Below are positions 34,535 to 42,850 of a stretch of DNA of 64,000 nucleotides, in pieces. The stretch is taken from assembly GCF_900101595.1 (NCBI RefSeq), contig NZ_FMYY01000001.1:442585-506584 (forward strand), given 5' to 3'. A program made the position numbers and the translations under genes. The stretch comes from Paenibacillus sp. cl123 (GTDB lineage: Bacteria; Bacillota; Bacilli; Paenibacillales; NBRC-103111). Every line of letters starts with the position of its first letter. Position 1 is the stretch's first letter. The notes beneath the pieces are model-generated. The model was given only the letters and a program-made list of their open reading frames with translations, searched no databases and was not told the DNA's origin.

Positions 34535-36751
34535 ATGAAGGCGTCGTTACGTTCCAAATTATATGGAAGTACCCGGGCCGCTACGCCGACGCTGCTTCAG
34601 ATGGAGGCGGTCGAATGCGGCGCGGTGTCGCTTGCGATCGTACTCGCTTATTACGGCTGCCACATACCGATCGAGACGCTCCGGTACGATTGCGGGGTAT
34701 CCAGAGACGGAAGCAAGGCAAGCCATCTGTTGAAAGCCGCGCGCAAATACGGCCTGGAGGCCAAAGGCTACAAAAAAGAGCCTGAAAGCCTCAGGTCGCT
34801 CAAGCCTCCGTTTATCGTACACTGGAACTTCAATCATTTTCTCGTGGTGGAAGGCTTCTCCCGCGGCAAAGCGTTTCTGAACGATCCTGCGCACGGCCCG
34901 TATTCGGTAAGCCTTGAAGAATTCGAAAGCTCCTATACGGGAGTGGTGCTGACTATGGCGCCGGGAGAGCGCTTTGTCCGGTCGGGGCGGCGATTTTCCG
35001 TAAGCTCGTCGCTGCTGCAGCGGGTGAAGGGGTATGAATGGGAGGTCGTCTACCTGCTTGCCGCGGGTCTTGCACTGGCTGGAACCGGAGTACTGGTACC
35101 GCTCTTCCTGAAGTTTTTCGTCGACCGGATGCTGCTGGCGGGCAAGATGGAGTGGGCGGCAGCGCTGCTTCTCGGCATGCTGGCCGTCGTCTTTCTCCGC
35201 GGGGTGCTGACCGCGCTCAGGCAATATACGCTGCTGAGACTGGAAACCAAAATATCCCTCAGTCTGTCCGGCGCGTTCGTCTGGCATATTCTCCGGCTGC
35301 CCGTCGGCTTCTTTGCGCAGCGCTTTGCCGGGGAAATTGCGGGAAGAGCGCAGGCCAACGACCGAATTGCCCAGTTTTTGACGGAGAAGCTTGCCGGGAC
35401 GGTGATCGATGCGCTGCTGGTCGGGTTTTATTTCACCTTCATGCTGCTCTATGACTACCGTCTGGCGCTTGCAGCCCTGCTGGTCGCCGGGCTTAACGTG
35501 ATCTATCTCCTGTATGTGTCGCGTAAGCAGACCGACCAAAACCAGAAGCTGCAGATGGATCAGGGGAAGCTGTGGGGCGCTTCGATTGCCGGGCTCATCA
35601 ACATGGAGTCCTTGAAGGCTAGCGGCCGGGAATCTGATTTTTTCGCCCGCTGGGCGGGCCATCAAGCCAACATGACGCGTGCGGAGCAAAAGCTCGGCGT
35701 GTCCAACCAGTACTTGTCGGCGATGCCTGTGCTGCTTGAGCAGTTGAACCACACCGTTATTCTCGTCATCGGGGGCATTCTCGTCCTGAACGGGTCGTTT
35801 ACGGTCGGGATGCTGCTCGCCTTTCTAGGCTTTACGGCAGGCTTCCTCGCCCCGGTCAACAGCTTGGTGGCGATGGGCGGAGAGGCGCAGGAGCTGCGCG
35901 GGCATTTGGCCCGGCTGGACGATGTGCTGAAGCATCCCGCCGATTCTGCGCTGTCTGCCTATCCGGACTCCGGCGAAGCGGCGAAGCCGGCCGCGGCCGA
36001 TTGGCCGCCCAAGCTGTCCGGAGCGCTCGCCGTGCGGAATGTGACATTCGGCTACAGCCCCTTGGACCCTCCGCTGATCGAGCAGATTACGCTGGACATC
36101 GCTCCCGGAACTATGGTCGCCATCGTCGGGGGCTCGGGCAGCGGCAAGTCTACGCTATCCCGGCTTCTGTCCGGCTTGTACCAGCCGTGGAGCGGAGACG
36201 TGGAGTTCGACGGAAAGCTGCGTTCCGCGCTGCCTCGACATGTATTGGTCAATTCCGTATCGCTGGTCGACCAGGAGATCCGGCTGTTCGAGGGGACGAT
36301 CCGCGACAACCTGACGTTATGGGATCAGACCATCCCCGAGGCGACCGTCGTGCAGGCGGCCAAGGACAGCTGCATCCATGAAGTCATCGCGGCAAGACCG
36401 GGCGGCTACGATCATCTGCTGGAGGAGGGCGGACGGAATTTCAGCGGAGGCCAGGCGCAGCGGCTGGAAATTGCCCGGGCGTTGGCGCAGCAGCCGTCCG
36501 TCCTGATCCTGGATGAGGCGACCAGCGCCCTGGACCCCGAGATCGAAGCGGCTATTTATGCTCATATTCGCCGGCGGGGCTGCACTTGCGTTATCATTGC
36601 CCATCGGCTCAGCGCTATCCGGGATTGCGACCTCATCGTCGTGCTGGACCAGGGAAAGCTTGTCCAACAGGGGACCCACGAACAATTGATCCGTTCGGAC
36701 GGGCATTACCGGCGCTTGTTCTACGCGCCCGGAGAGGAGTATGCTTCATGA
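34535..36751 (+). CDS. NHLM-type C39 peptidase / ABC exporter (ABC1)
   Basis: This 738-residue exporter has three domains. The C39 protease (about 14-140) has catalytic Cys28 in LQMEAVECGAVSLA, His101 in WNFNHFLVV and Asp117 in NDPAHG, all intact. The membrane domain spans about 165-450. The ABC ATPase (about 495-735) has Walker A GGSGSGKST, signature FSGGQAQR and Walker B VLILDEATSALDPE. It should cut the precursor after its Gly-Gly and export the core. The architecture matches the first NHLM-type transporter. The ATG is preceded by AGAGGTGAAGGG. The stop overlaps the start of the second transporter (ATGA), implying a paired or heterodimeric exporter. Confidence 0.88.
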   Translation: MKASLRSKLYGSTRAATPTLLQMEAVECGAVSLAIVLAYYGCHIPIETLRYDCGVSRDGSKASHLLKAARKYGLEAKGYKKEPESLRSLKPPFIVHWNFNHFLVVEGFSRGKAFLNDPAHGPYSVSLEEFESSYTGVVLTMAPGERFVRSGRRFSVSSSLLQRVKGYEWEVVYLLAAGLALAGTGVLVPLFLKFFVDRMLLAGKMEWAAALLLGMLAVVFLRGVLTALRQYTLLRLETKISLSLSGAFVWHILRLPVGFFAQRFAGEIAGRAQANDRIAQFLTEKLAGTVIDALLVGFYFTFMLLYDYRLALAALLVAGLNVIYLLYVSRKQTDQNQKLQMDQGKLWGASIAGLINMESLKASGRESDFFARWAGHQANMTRAEQKLGVSNQYLSAMPVLLEQLNHTVILVIGGILVLNGSFTVGMLLAFLGFTAGFLAPVNSLVAMGGEAQELRGHLARLDDVLKHPADSALSAYPDSGEAAKPAAADWPPKLSGALAVRNVTFGYSPLDPPLIEQITLDIAPGTMVAIVGGSGSGKSTLSRLLSGLYQPWSGDVEFDGKLRSALPRHVLVNSVSLVDQEIRLFEGTIRDNLTLWDQTIPEATVVQAAKDSCIHEVIAARPGGYDHLLEEGGRNFSGGQAQRLEIARALAQQPSVLILDEATSALDPEIEAAIYAHIRRRGCTCVIIAHRLSAIRDCDLIVVLDQGKLVQQGTHEQLIRSDGHYRRLFYAPGEEYAS

Positions 36752-39708
36752 CATCCGGCTGGCTGAACATCGCCGAGGAGCGGTGTCATTACCCGTCCAG
36801 AACTTCCTTGCTGCTGCAGGGGCAATCGCCTTTGACGCTGCATATGGTCGAGCAGGGCGAAGTAGAGATTTATTCGGTCGAGCTGGCGCATGGCCGGGCG
36901 GCCGGGTCGAAATCGTATGTGCTTACGGTGAAGGCAGGACAACTATGGCTGGAGCTCCCGCAAACCGATGAAGGCGACTTCGGCTGGATCGCCGAGGTGA
37001 TGCCGGACACGGTGCTGGCAAGCCGCCGACTGGAGCAGGAGGAGGGCGCTCCGGAACTTCAGGCCAATCTTGATATGGAACGGCTGGAGCGTACGGAGCG
37101 GCTGGAACACCTGGGCCAATTGGAGCGACTGGCCGAAATAGCAGAGAAGCTGGACGAATGGCTGCAGAATCTGGCCTTGGCCGTGGTGAAGGAGGCGGCT
37201 CCTCTGCATGCCCAGCAGGTGGCGGCGGCAGAGTCCCCATCGGAGATTGTCGTCTGGGAGCCGGCCGTCTTCACTTCGGAGGCCCGGCTCATCTGGATTC
37301 GCGCCGCAGACGGACTGCCGGGCTTATGGCAGGATCGCGCCCTGCCGCAGGTACCCCCGGACGCCTATGTGCCGATGATGCGCTCCGTCTGGGTGGCTTC
37401 GCCCAAGGGCAACCGCTTGTATACGGCGGATACGCTTGCTCTGCTGCAGCTGCATGATTGGCAAGCGTCGGTGCGTTTATTTCACCGCTTGCTCGTATAC
37501 AAGCGACTCCATCAGTTGCGCCGGGCACAGCGGGACGAACAGGCCAGGGTGGCCCGGCGCTTGGAGCAGGATGAGCGCAATGTGGAGGAAGCGGTCAGCC
37601 GCTTCTCGGCCGTTGCCGACAAGAATGCCTTCGGGGAGCTGGAATATTTCGAGGAGCGGCGCGATCCCTTGGTCTATTGCGCCCGTCTGGTCTGCACCTT
37701 TCTCGGAATTGAGCTGACTTTGCCGAAACGCTGGGAGCCCGGCGGCAAGGCGGAGGACTTGTTTCGCGAGAGCGGCATTCGCTGCCGCAAGGTGGCGCTG
37801 CGTGCGGGGTGGTGGAGGGAAGACAACGGACCGCTGCTGGCCTTTCATGCCGACGGCCGCCCGGCGGCGCTGCTGCCGGCGGGCGAGAACGCCTACGAGC
37901 TGAGCAGCGAGGCCGGGGAGGCCCCGATCTCCGTGACGGAGCAGCTGGCTGCGCAGTTGCGTCCGTTTGCATATGAGCTGTACCGCCCCTTGCCTTACCG
38001 TTCCCTGGCGCCCGGGGATATCGTCCGATTTCTGCTCACCCCCCGAGCGAGGAAGGAGATGGCCTGGGGGCTGGCGTCCGGGCTTAGCCTCGGTCTGCTT
38101 GGTCTCGGTTTGCCGGCGGCGACCGGACTGATTATCGACAAAATCATCCCTGCCGCAGACGCGGATCAGCTGTTTCAGATGATGATGCTGCTGATTTGCC
38201 TGGCTTTTGCCGGCTTTGGCTTCCGGGTTACCCAGTCCATGGCCTGGCTTCGGTTGTTCGGGACATGGGGCGCTTCCCTGCAAAGCGCGGTCTGGGACCG
38301 TCTGCTGAATATGCCGGTCGGCTTCTTCCGCGACTACAATGCCGGAGATCTGGCCAGCCGGATCGGCGGCGTGAGCGCGATCTTTCATCTCATATCCGGC
38401 TGGCTCGTCTCGGGGATGTCGATTGCGCTTTTTTCCATCCTGCAGTTTGGCCTGCTGTTCGGGTATGAGCCCCGGTTGGCCGCACTGGCGGTTATATTGA
38501 CTGCCCTTTATGCGGCGCTGTTTGCTTTGCTGAGCTTTCAGGCGGCGAAGCACACGAGGCGGAAAACGGAGCAGGAGGGCCGGGTAGGTGGTCTGCTTGT
38601 GCAGCTTCTCGTCAACATGCCCAAGCTGCGGGTGGCTGCCGCGGAGCGGCGCGCCTTCAACCTTTGGAGCCGTGCGTTCAGTGTGCAGCGCGCTCATATG
38701 TACCGGCTTCGCGAGGCGGGCAACCGATTGGCTGTGGTGAACAGCTTCTATCCGCTCCTGTCGAGTCTCACGCTGTTTGCGATGATGACTGCTTTCGATA
38801 TCAAAATGAATCCCGGCGCTTTCGCCGCCTTTCATGCCGCATACGGGACCTTGATCGGCTCGGTCATCGCCTTCTGCGCTTCGTCGCTGCCGCTCCTGGA
38901 GCTGAAGCCGCTGTACGAGCGGGTCAAGCCGCTCATGCAGCAGCAGCCGGAGACGGAGGCGAGGCGGGAGGATCCCGGAGACCTGCAGGGCGGCATCGAG
39001 CTGAGCAAGATTACCTTCCGTTATGACCTGAGCGGACAGCCGATCCTCGACAACGTTTCGCTGCGGATCAAGCCGGGAGAGTATGTGGCGGTCGTCGGCG
39101 CCTCCGGCAGCGGCAAATCCACGCTGCTGCGCCTGATCCTGGGCTTCGAGAAGCCGGAGCAGGGCGCCGTCTATTTGGACGACAGGGATTTGAGCGGGCT
39201 GGACCTTCGATCGGTCAGGCGGCGCTGCGGCGTAGTGCTGCAGAACGGCCGCTTGTGGGCAGGGGATATCGCGCAAAATATTATCGGGCAGAGCAGCGAA
39301 TACACCGTGGAGGACGCTTGGCATGCGGCGCAGCTGGCAGGACTCGACGAGGAGATCGGCCAGCTTCCCATGGGCATGCACACCGTCCTTCCGGAAGGCG
39401 GGGGAAGCTTGTCCGGCGGGCAGAGGCAGCGCATCCTGATTGCCCGCTCTATCGTGCACAAACCGAGGATCATCCTGCTCGACGAGGCGACCAGCGCGCT
39501 GGATCAAACCTCGCAGGAGAAGATTACAACGATGCTGCGCTCCTTAAGCAGCACGAGAATTGTCATCGCTCATCGGCTCAGTACTATTATTCACGCCGAT
39601 CGGATCATCGTGATGGATAAAGGGCGGATCGTCCAGCAGGGCAGCTACGAGGAGCTGCTTCGGCAGGAAGGGCTGTTCGCCCGGCTCGCTGCGCGCCAGG
39701 TAGTGTGA
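36748..39708 (+). CDS. NHLM-type second ABC transporter with long N-terminal domain (ABC2)
   Basis: This 986-residue protein has a long N-terminal region (about 1-425). It begins with a jelly-roll resembling a cyclic-nucleotide-binding fold (LLLQGQSPLTLHMVEQGEVE) and is followed by a charged helical part and a second globular part. ABC membrane helices span about 440-700. The ATPase (about 745-985) has Walker A GASGSGKST, signature LSGGQRQR and Walker B IILLDEATSALDQ. This matches the second NHLM-type exporter, which lacks a C39 peptidase. It starts inside the stop codon of ABC1. It probably pairs with ABC1 or moves a related peptide or modified form. Confidence 0.86.
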   Translation: MTSGWLNIAEERCHYPSRTSLLLQGQSPLTLHMVEQGEVEIYSVELAHGRAAGSKSYVLTVKAGQLWLELPQTDEGDFGWIAEVMPDTVLASRRLEQEEGAPELQANLDMERLERTERLEHLGQLERLAEIAEKLDEWLQNLALAVVKEAAPLHAQQVAAAESPSEIVVWEPAVFTSEARLIWIRAADGLPGLWQDRALPQVPPDAYVPMMRSVWVASPKGNRLYTADTLALLQLHDWQASVRLFHRLLVYKRLHQLRRAQRDEQARVARRLEQDERNVEEAVSRFSAVADKNAFGELEYFEERRDPLVYCARLVCTFLGIELTLPKRWEPGGKAEDLFRESGIRCRKVALRAGWWREDNGPLLAFHADGRPAALLPAGENAYELSSEAGEAPISVTEQLAAQLRPFAYELYRPLPYRSLAPGDIVRFLLTPRARKEMAWGLASGLSLGLLGLGLPAATGLIIDKIIPAADADQLFQMMMLLICLAFAGFGFRVTQSMAWLRLFGTWGASLQSAVWDRLLNMPVGFFRDYNAGDLASRIGGVSAIFHLISGWLVSGMSIALFSILQFGLLFGYEPRLAALAVILTALYAALFALLSFQAAKHTRRKTEQEGRVGGLLVQLLVNMPKLRVAAAERRAFNLWSRAFSVQRAHMYRLREAGNRLAVVNSFYPLLSSLTLFAMMTAFDIKMNPGAFAAFHAAYGTLIGSVIAFCASSLPLLELKPLYERVKPLMQQQPETEARREDPGDLQGGIELSKITFRYDLSGQPILDNVSLRIKPGEYVAVVGASGSGKSTLLRLILGFEKPEQGAVYLDDRDLSGLDLRSVRRRCGVVLQNGRLWAGDIAQNIIGQSSEYTVEDAWHAAQLAGLDEEIGQLPMGMHTVLPEGGGSLSGGQRQRILIARSIVHKPRIILLDEATSALDQTSQEKITTMLRSLSSTRIVIAHRLSTIIHADRIIVMDKGRIVQQGSYEELLRQEGLFARLAARQVV

Positions 39709-39719
39709 TCGGATCAAAG

Positions 39720-39765
39720 ATACCCCGTATGGGGTACGGATTTTTGCCTTTTTTCCCGCTATAAT
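39720..39765 (+). promoter_or_regulatory. Precursor promoter with TACCCC-N4-GGGGTA activator box
   Basis: ATACCCCGTATGGGGTAC (39720-39737) is followed by TATAAT at 39760-39765, a start-to-start distance of 40 bases (39 at 30299). There is no good -35. Only the four central bases and one flanking base differ from the other box. This implies common activation of transporter and precursor, with the precursor given its own strong promoter. Confidence 0.72.
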
Positions 39766-39803
39766 GAGGCGTAGCTGTTCACTATAACGCAGGAGGCGGA
39801 AGC

Positions 39804-40133
39804 ATGAGCTGGACGATGGAGAAAGCCAATGAGCAATTCGAGGTATTTAAGCAGCGGGCATCGGAGGACGCCGAGTTCCGGGCACTGGCGCTGAGCGACC
39901 CGAAACGGGCGATTCGTGAGCTGACGGGACTGGAGCTGCCGGAAGGCGTCGAGGTTGTAATTACGGAGGACGAGCAGGGAGAAATCCAGGCGAAAACCTT
40001 GTTCGGCGCTCCGTCCTCTGACGCAGAGCGCGAGCTGGATGAAGCGGAATTGGAGCAGGTCGCAGGCGGCACGTCGTTCTCGGCGTTTATCCTGTACGGA
40101 CCTCCTTATCCGGAGCGCACGAAGAAAAAGTAA
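39804..40133 (+). CDS. NHLP (nitrile hydratase leader) RiPP precursor peptide
   Basis: This 109-residue precursor has a leader resembling the nitrile-hydratase alpha-chain: FKQRASEDAEFRALALSDPK, then RAIRELTGLELPEGVEVVI. It ends in ELDEAELEQVAGG, a classical double-glycine site at residues 88-89. The predicted core is TSFSAFILYGPPYPERTKKK (residues 90-109). It contains no Cys, two Ser and two Thr, a Gly-Pro-Pro-Tyr-Pro turn and a terminal Lys triplet. An AGGAGG site precedes the ATG. The next gene, a GNAT, starts on its stop codon (TAATG). The core should be released by the C39 domain of the exporter at 34535. Confidence 0.88.
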   Translation: MSWTMEKANEQFEVFKQRASEDAEFRALALSDPKRAIRELTGLELPEGVEVVITEDEQGEIQAKTLFGAPSSDAERELDEAELEQVAGGTSFSAFILYGPPYPERTKKK

Positions 40134-41068
40134 TGTTCGAAATTGTCCGGCTTGCCCTGGGGAGGGCGGCGTCTTACCAGTCTTTTACGTACCGTTCTTA
40201 CCGCGGCTGGCTGGTCAAGCCGGCTGCCGGCACCGAAGCGGAGGCTGACGCTGGAACTGGAGCTGGAGCTGGAGCTGAAGCAGAAGCTGACGCTGACGCT
40301 CAGAAAATCATTCTGGGCGCCTCCTTCATGGGCCGGCCGGTCGGCCTGCTGTTGGCCCATCCTCCCGTGGAGGATGATCCCGCAAGGGTGCTGTCCGTGT
40401 TCGTCGACAAGCCGTACCGGGGGCTCGGCATCGCTACGGCGCTTATGCAGGAGTTGAAGGCATCCTTGAGCAGCATGAACCTTGAGCAAGCGTGCGTGGA
40501 ATATTACGCGCTGCACAGCTATGAAGCGCTGGAGCGGGTGCTGGCCAAGTCAGGCTGGCAGCCGCCCTCGGTATACAGCCGGTTTTACCGCTGCGACATC
40601 GCCGCCGGCCGGGACAGGAAGTGGATCAGCCGGTTCAAGCTGCCGTCCAGCTGCACCGTAATTCCTTGGAACGAGCTGCGGAGGGGCGAGCTGTCCCTGA
40701 TGAACCAGCTTCAGGAGAAGGATTACAACGCCTACTTCATGCCGATGCGCGCAGAGGGCGTGATCGAGCGCGACTGCAGCCTGGTGCTGAAGCTGGACGA
40801 GGAAATCGTCGGCTGGTCGATCGTCGATCGCCAACTGCCGGAGACGCTGCTGTACAGGACGTTATATATCCGTGAGGCGTACCGCGATAATGGGCTGGGG
40901 CTGAGCCTGGCCGCGCAGTCCGCGCAAAGGATGCTGAGGACGAATGCCTCGCATCTGGTTATCCAGATTTTGCCCGGCAACGAGCGGATGCAGAAGGTGG
41001 CAAACCGGCTGCTGGCTCCGATGCAGCCTGTCGTGACAGATTACAAGCGGGCGGTTCTGGACCTATGA
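40133..41068 (+). CDS. Tandem GNAT acyltransferase coupled to the NHLP precursor
   Basis: This 311-residue protein has two GNAT-like domains (about 1-155 and 165-305). The first has a good acyl-CoA loop (VDKPYRGLGIATALMQEL). The second has the weaker AYRDNGLGLSLAAQS. An Ala/Glu/Asp/Gly low-complexity insertion (about residues 34-55, encoded by GAGCTG-like hexamers) interrupts the first domain. It overlaps the precursor stop by one base and is the only candidate modifying enzyme in the cluster. GNATs acylate amines, and some GNATs attach fatty acyl groups to RiPPs of the NHLP type (selidamides). The likely acceptors here would be the Lys residues or N-terminus of the core. Confidence 0.75.
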   Translation: MFEIVRLALGRAASYQSFTYRSYRGWLVKPAAGTEAEADAGTGAGAGAEAEADADAQKIILGASFMGRPVGLLLAHPPVEDDPARVLSVFVDKPYRGLGIATALMQELKASLSSMNLEQACVEYYALHSYEALERVLAKSGWQPPSVYSRFYRCDIAAGRDRKWISRFKLPSSCTVIPWNELRRGELSLMNQLQEKDYNAYFMPMRAEGVIERDCSLVLKLDEEIVGWSIVDRQLPETLLYRTLYIREAYRDNGLGLSLAAQSAQRMLRTNASHLVIQILPGNERMQKVANRLLAPMQPVVTDYKRAVLDL

Positions 41069-41101
41069 GTCAAGGAAGGCCCGGGAGAAACAAAAAGAAA
41101 C

Positions 41102-41135
41102 GAGGCTGTGCCCTTTGGAGGGTGCAGCCTTGTTT
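41102..41135. terminator. Terminator after the precursor-GNAT unit
   Basis: GGCTGTGCCCT (41104-41114) pairs imperfectly with AGGGTGCAGCC (41119-41129), with two mismatches, one of them a possible G-U pair. A TTGTTT tail follows. Confidence 0.6.
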
Positions 41136-41198
41136 AACGAACGACAGGTTGGTTGTTACGATTTAGGTTTTTCGTTCGCTTGGAGACCTGGGTCCTAA

Positions 41199-41420
41199 CG
41201 GATGCCCCGCGCGAATCCCCCATTTTGGCTGAAGTCGGGGAGAGGTTAACCGGTTTTTCGCACAAAGCCCCACAATTTAGCCGAGGTCGAAAACGTTTTA
41301 TACGATTTTCCACATAAACCCCATTAGTTGACGGCAAACCGGGAGCATTTTGTACGGTTTTCCGCCTAAATCCGATATGCTGCCCGCTAGTAGGGAGTAT
41401 TTGTACGGTTTTTCCGTTAC
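41199..41420. repeat. Degenerate tandem repeat with a 52-base period
   Basis: Four units beginning CGGTTTTTCGCA-like occur at 41251, 41303 (CGATTTTCCACA), 41355 (CGGTTTTCCGCC) and 41406 (CGGTTTTTCCGT), 52, 52 and 51 bases apart. A more diverged unit starts near 41199. Each is followed by AAAnCCC and a GGGAG/GAAAA-like segment. The minus-strand open frame across this block looks like a by-product of the repeat rather than a gene. Confidence 0.65.
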
Positions 41421-41425
41421 TGTTT

Positions 41426-41476
41426 GGGGCTGCATCATCAAGCGAGAAGACTCGCGTGACGATGCAGCCCCTTTTT
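41426..41476. terminator. Long hairpin at the end of the 52-base repeat
   Basis: GGGGCTGCATC (41426-41436) and GATGCAGCCCC (41461-41471) form a perfect 11-bp stem, extended by partly paired inner bases with CGAGAAGACTCG at the top. TTTTT follows. Confidence 0.75.
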
Positions 41477-41834
41477 GGCTTGCCGGGCTCTGAGCATGAG
41501 CCTTGAGGCCCTATGATCAGAGCCTGAGGCAAGCCCCGCGGGCCGGCTCAGTTTGACGGCAGCGCTGGCGCCGGGGCCAGGGCCAGGCTGGCGCGTTCCA
41601 TCAAGGGTGCCGGCAGAAGCAGGCTGTCCGCTGTCCCGGCTCCGCCCGGCAGCTCGGCATCCAGACTTTGTCCCTGCAAAAATAATGCCGTCCGCTCAGC
41701 AGGCGAGCAGCGATGGATGCGCGAATAGGGAAGCAAGCTGTAGCTGCAACATAGCAATCCAGAAGAAACTATACAGTTATCCTATGTTATTGTAAGCATC
41801 AAGTATAAATTATGCAGTAAGAAAGGAGTAAGGC
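41477..41834. other. Non-coding gap
   Basis: About 360 bases have no convincing gene. Short open frames on both strands at 41548-41795 lack ribosome sites, recognisable domains and family resemblance. AAAGGAG near 41822 belongs to the following SRPBCC remnant. Confidence 0.4.
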
Positions 41835-42098
41835 ATGGCAAATATCGAGCACCTGCAAACCGTACATGCCCCAGCATCGAAGGAGTATGAAACTTTAACC
41901 ACTGCTGAGGGACTGTCGGAAATATGGACCAATGAACTCATAATTGATCATCAGTTTGGCTTTATTAATGAATTTCGATTCGGCGGCAGCGATATAACCA
42001 AGATGAGAATAGAGGAATTGATCCCTAATAAAAAAGTCGTTTGGCTAAAGGGAACCGACAGCTCAACAAGCCGCCTCTTCCCCCGGGGCGCAGCTTGA
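41835..42098 (+). pseudogene. SRPBCC (AHSA1-like) protein, 3'-truncated remnant
   Basis: The 87-residue open frame opens like an intact SRPBCC protein: HLQTVHAPASKEYETLTTAE, then GLSEIWTNELIIDHQFGFIN and KMRIEELIPNKKVVWL. The family normally continues for about 60-70 more residues of beta-sheet and a long C-terminal helix. Here it switches after VVWL to an unrelated tail and stops. No continuation is visible in other frames before 42175, so the 3' half is deleted or replaced. A good AAAGGAG site remains. The product, if made, would not fold as the normal helix-grip barrel. Confidence 0.7.
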
Positions 42099-42175
42099 AT
42101 CATTGACAGCAAAGCCATTTTCAATTACAATCTTTTTTATTCCGACTGTTCAATATAAAATGATAAGGTGAGTGC

Positions 42176-42850
42176 ATGCCCAAATTAGGAGCGGAACCGA
42201 AGCGCCGAGCGGAGGTCATTAATGCTACGTTAACCTGCATCAGTATTCACGGGATTGACGGCATGACCTTGGATAAGGTCGCTGAATATGCCGATTGCTC
42301 CAAAGGAGTTGTCGCTTATTACTTCAAAAACAAGGAAAATTTGACGGTCGAAGCCTTCAAGTCTTTTATGGCTTATTACGGTCTAAAAATCCAGTCCGAG
42401 CTCAAAGCCACAATGACTGCGGCGGAAATGATTGACGTTACTTTGAAGTATATTTTGCCGCCATACCGGGACGATACGGGGAAGAGGATTAATGTGTCGC
42501 AGCTTGACGGAATTGAGCGAATGTTTATCCCGTTTGAAGCTCAAGGCAAGCTTTTCCTGCAGTTTTTCTCTAAGGCTGTATTGAACAGCAGCTTGCAGGA
42601 GGTTGTAGTCAAGAGCTACACCACGGATCTTCAAGGGATAGCCAAAATTTTCGAATACGGCCACAAGACGGGGCAAATGACGGTGGAAGACGCTCAGAGC
42701 GCGGCATATGGGCTGATGGCGATGGTAGTCGGTCTAAGCTTCTTTCGAGTGGCGAACATTCCCCCCGCGCACGGCGAAGATAACCGTTATATTGGCGAAG
42801 AATACGTGAGAAAATTTTGCCGCACAACACTTTTAGGAGGAGAATTATGA
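42176..42850 (+). CDS. TetR family regulator, BetI-like C-terminal domain
   Basis: This 224-residue protein has a TetR HTH at about residues 28-60 (MTLDKVAEYADCSKGVVAYY, then FKNKENL) and a C-terminal helical domain of the TetR_C_6/BetI type. AAGGTGAG lies before the ATG. Its stop overlaps the ATG of the DUF4180 gene (ATGA), so they are co-translated and probably co-regulated. TATAAA near 42150 may be its -10. The ligand is unknown. Confidence 0.85.
   Translation: MPKLGAEPKRRAEVINATLTCISIHGIDGMTLDKVAEYADCSKGVVAYYFKNKENLTVEAFKSFMAYYGLKIQSELKATMTAAEMIDVTLKYILPPYRDDTGKRINVSQLDGIERMFIPFEAQGKLFLQFFSKAVLNSSLQEVVVKSYTTDLQGIAKIFEYGHKTGQMTVEDAQSAAYGLMAMVVGLSFFRVANIPPAHGEDNRYIGEEYVRKFCRTTLLGGEL

Noticed and set aside
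37477..39507. 676-codon minus-strand frame opposite the second NHLM transporter
   Set aside because: Antisense to a gene with complete ABC motifs; its translation is low-complexity and lacks any domain.
41199..41420. Possible CRISPR array because of the regular 52-base spacing
   Set aside because: Repeat and spacer parts are both degenerate and similar between units, and there are no cas genes in the window.
41134..41532. Minus-strand open frame of about 130 codons
   Set aside because: It is built from the 52-base repeat and a hairpin, has no ribosome site and no domain. I treat it as repeat-derived.
41548..41795. Short overlapping open frames on both strands, one with an internal Gly-Gly that could suggest a peptide precursor
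   Set aside because: No ribosome site, no leader-like acidic helix before the Gly-Gly and no promoter. Not supported as a gene.
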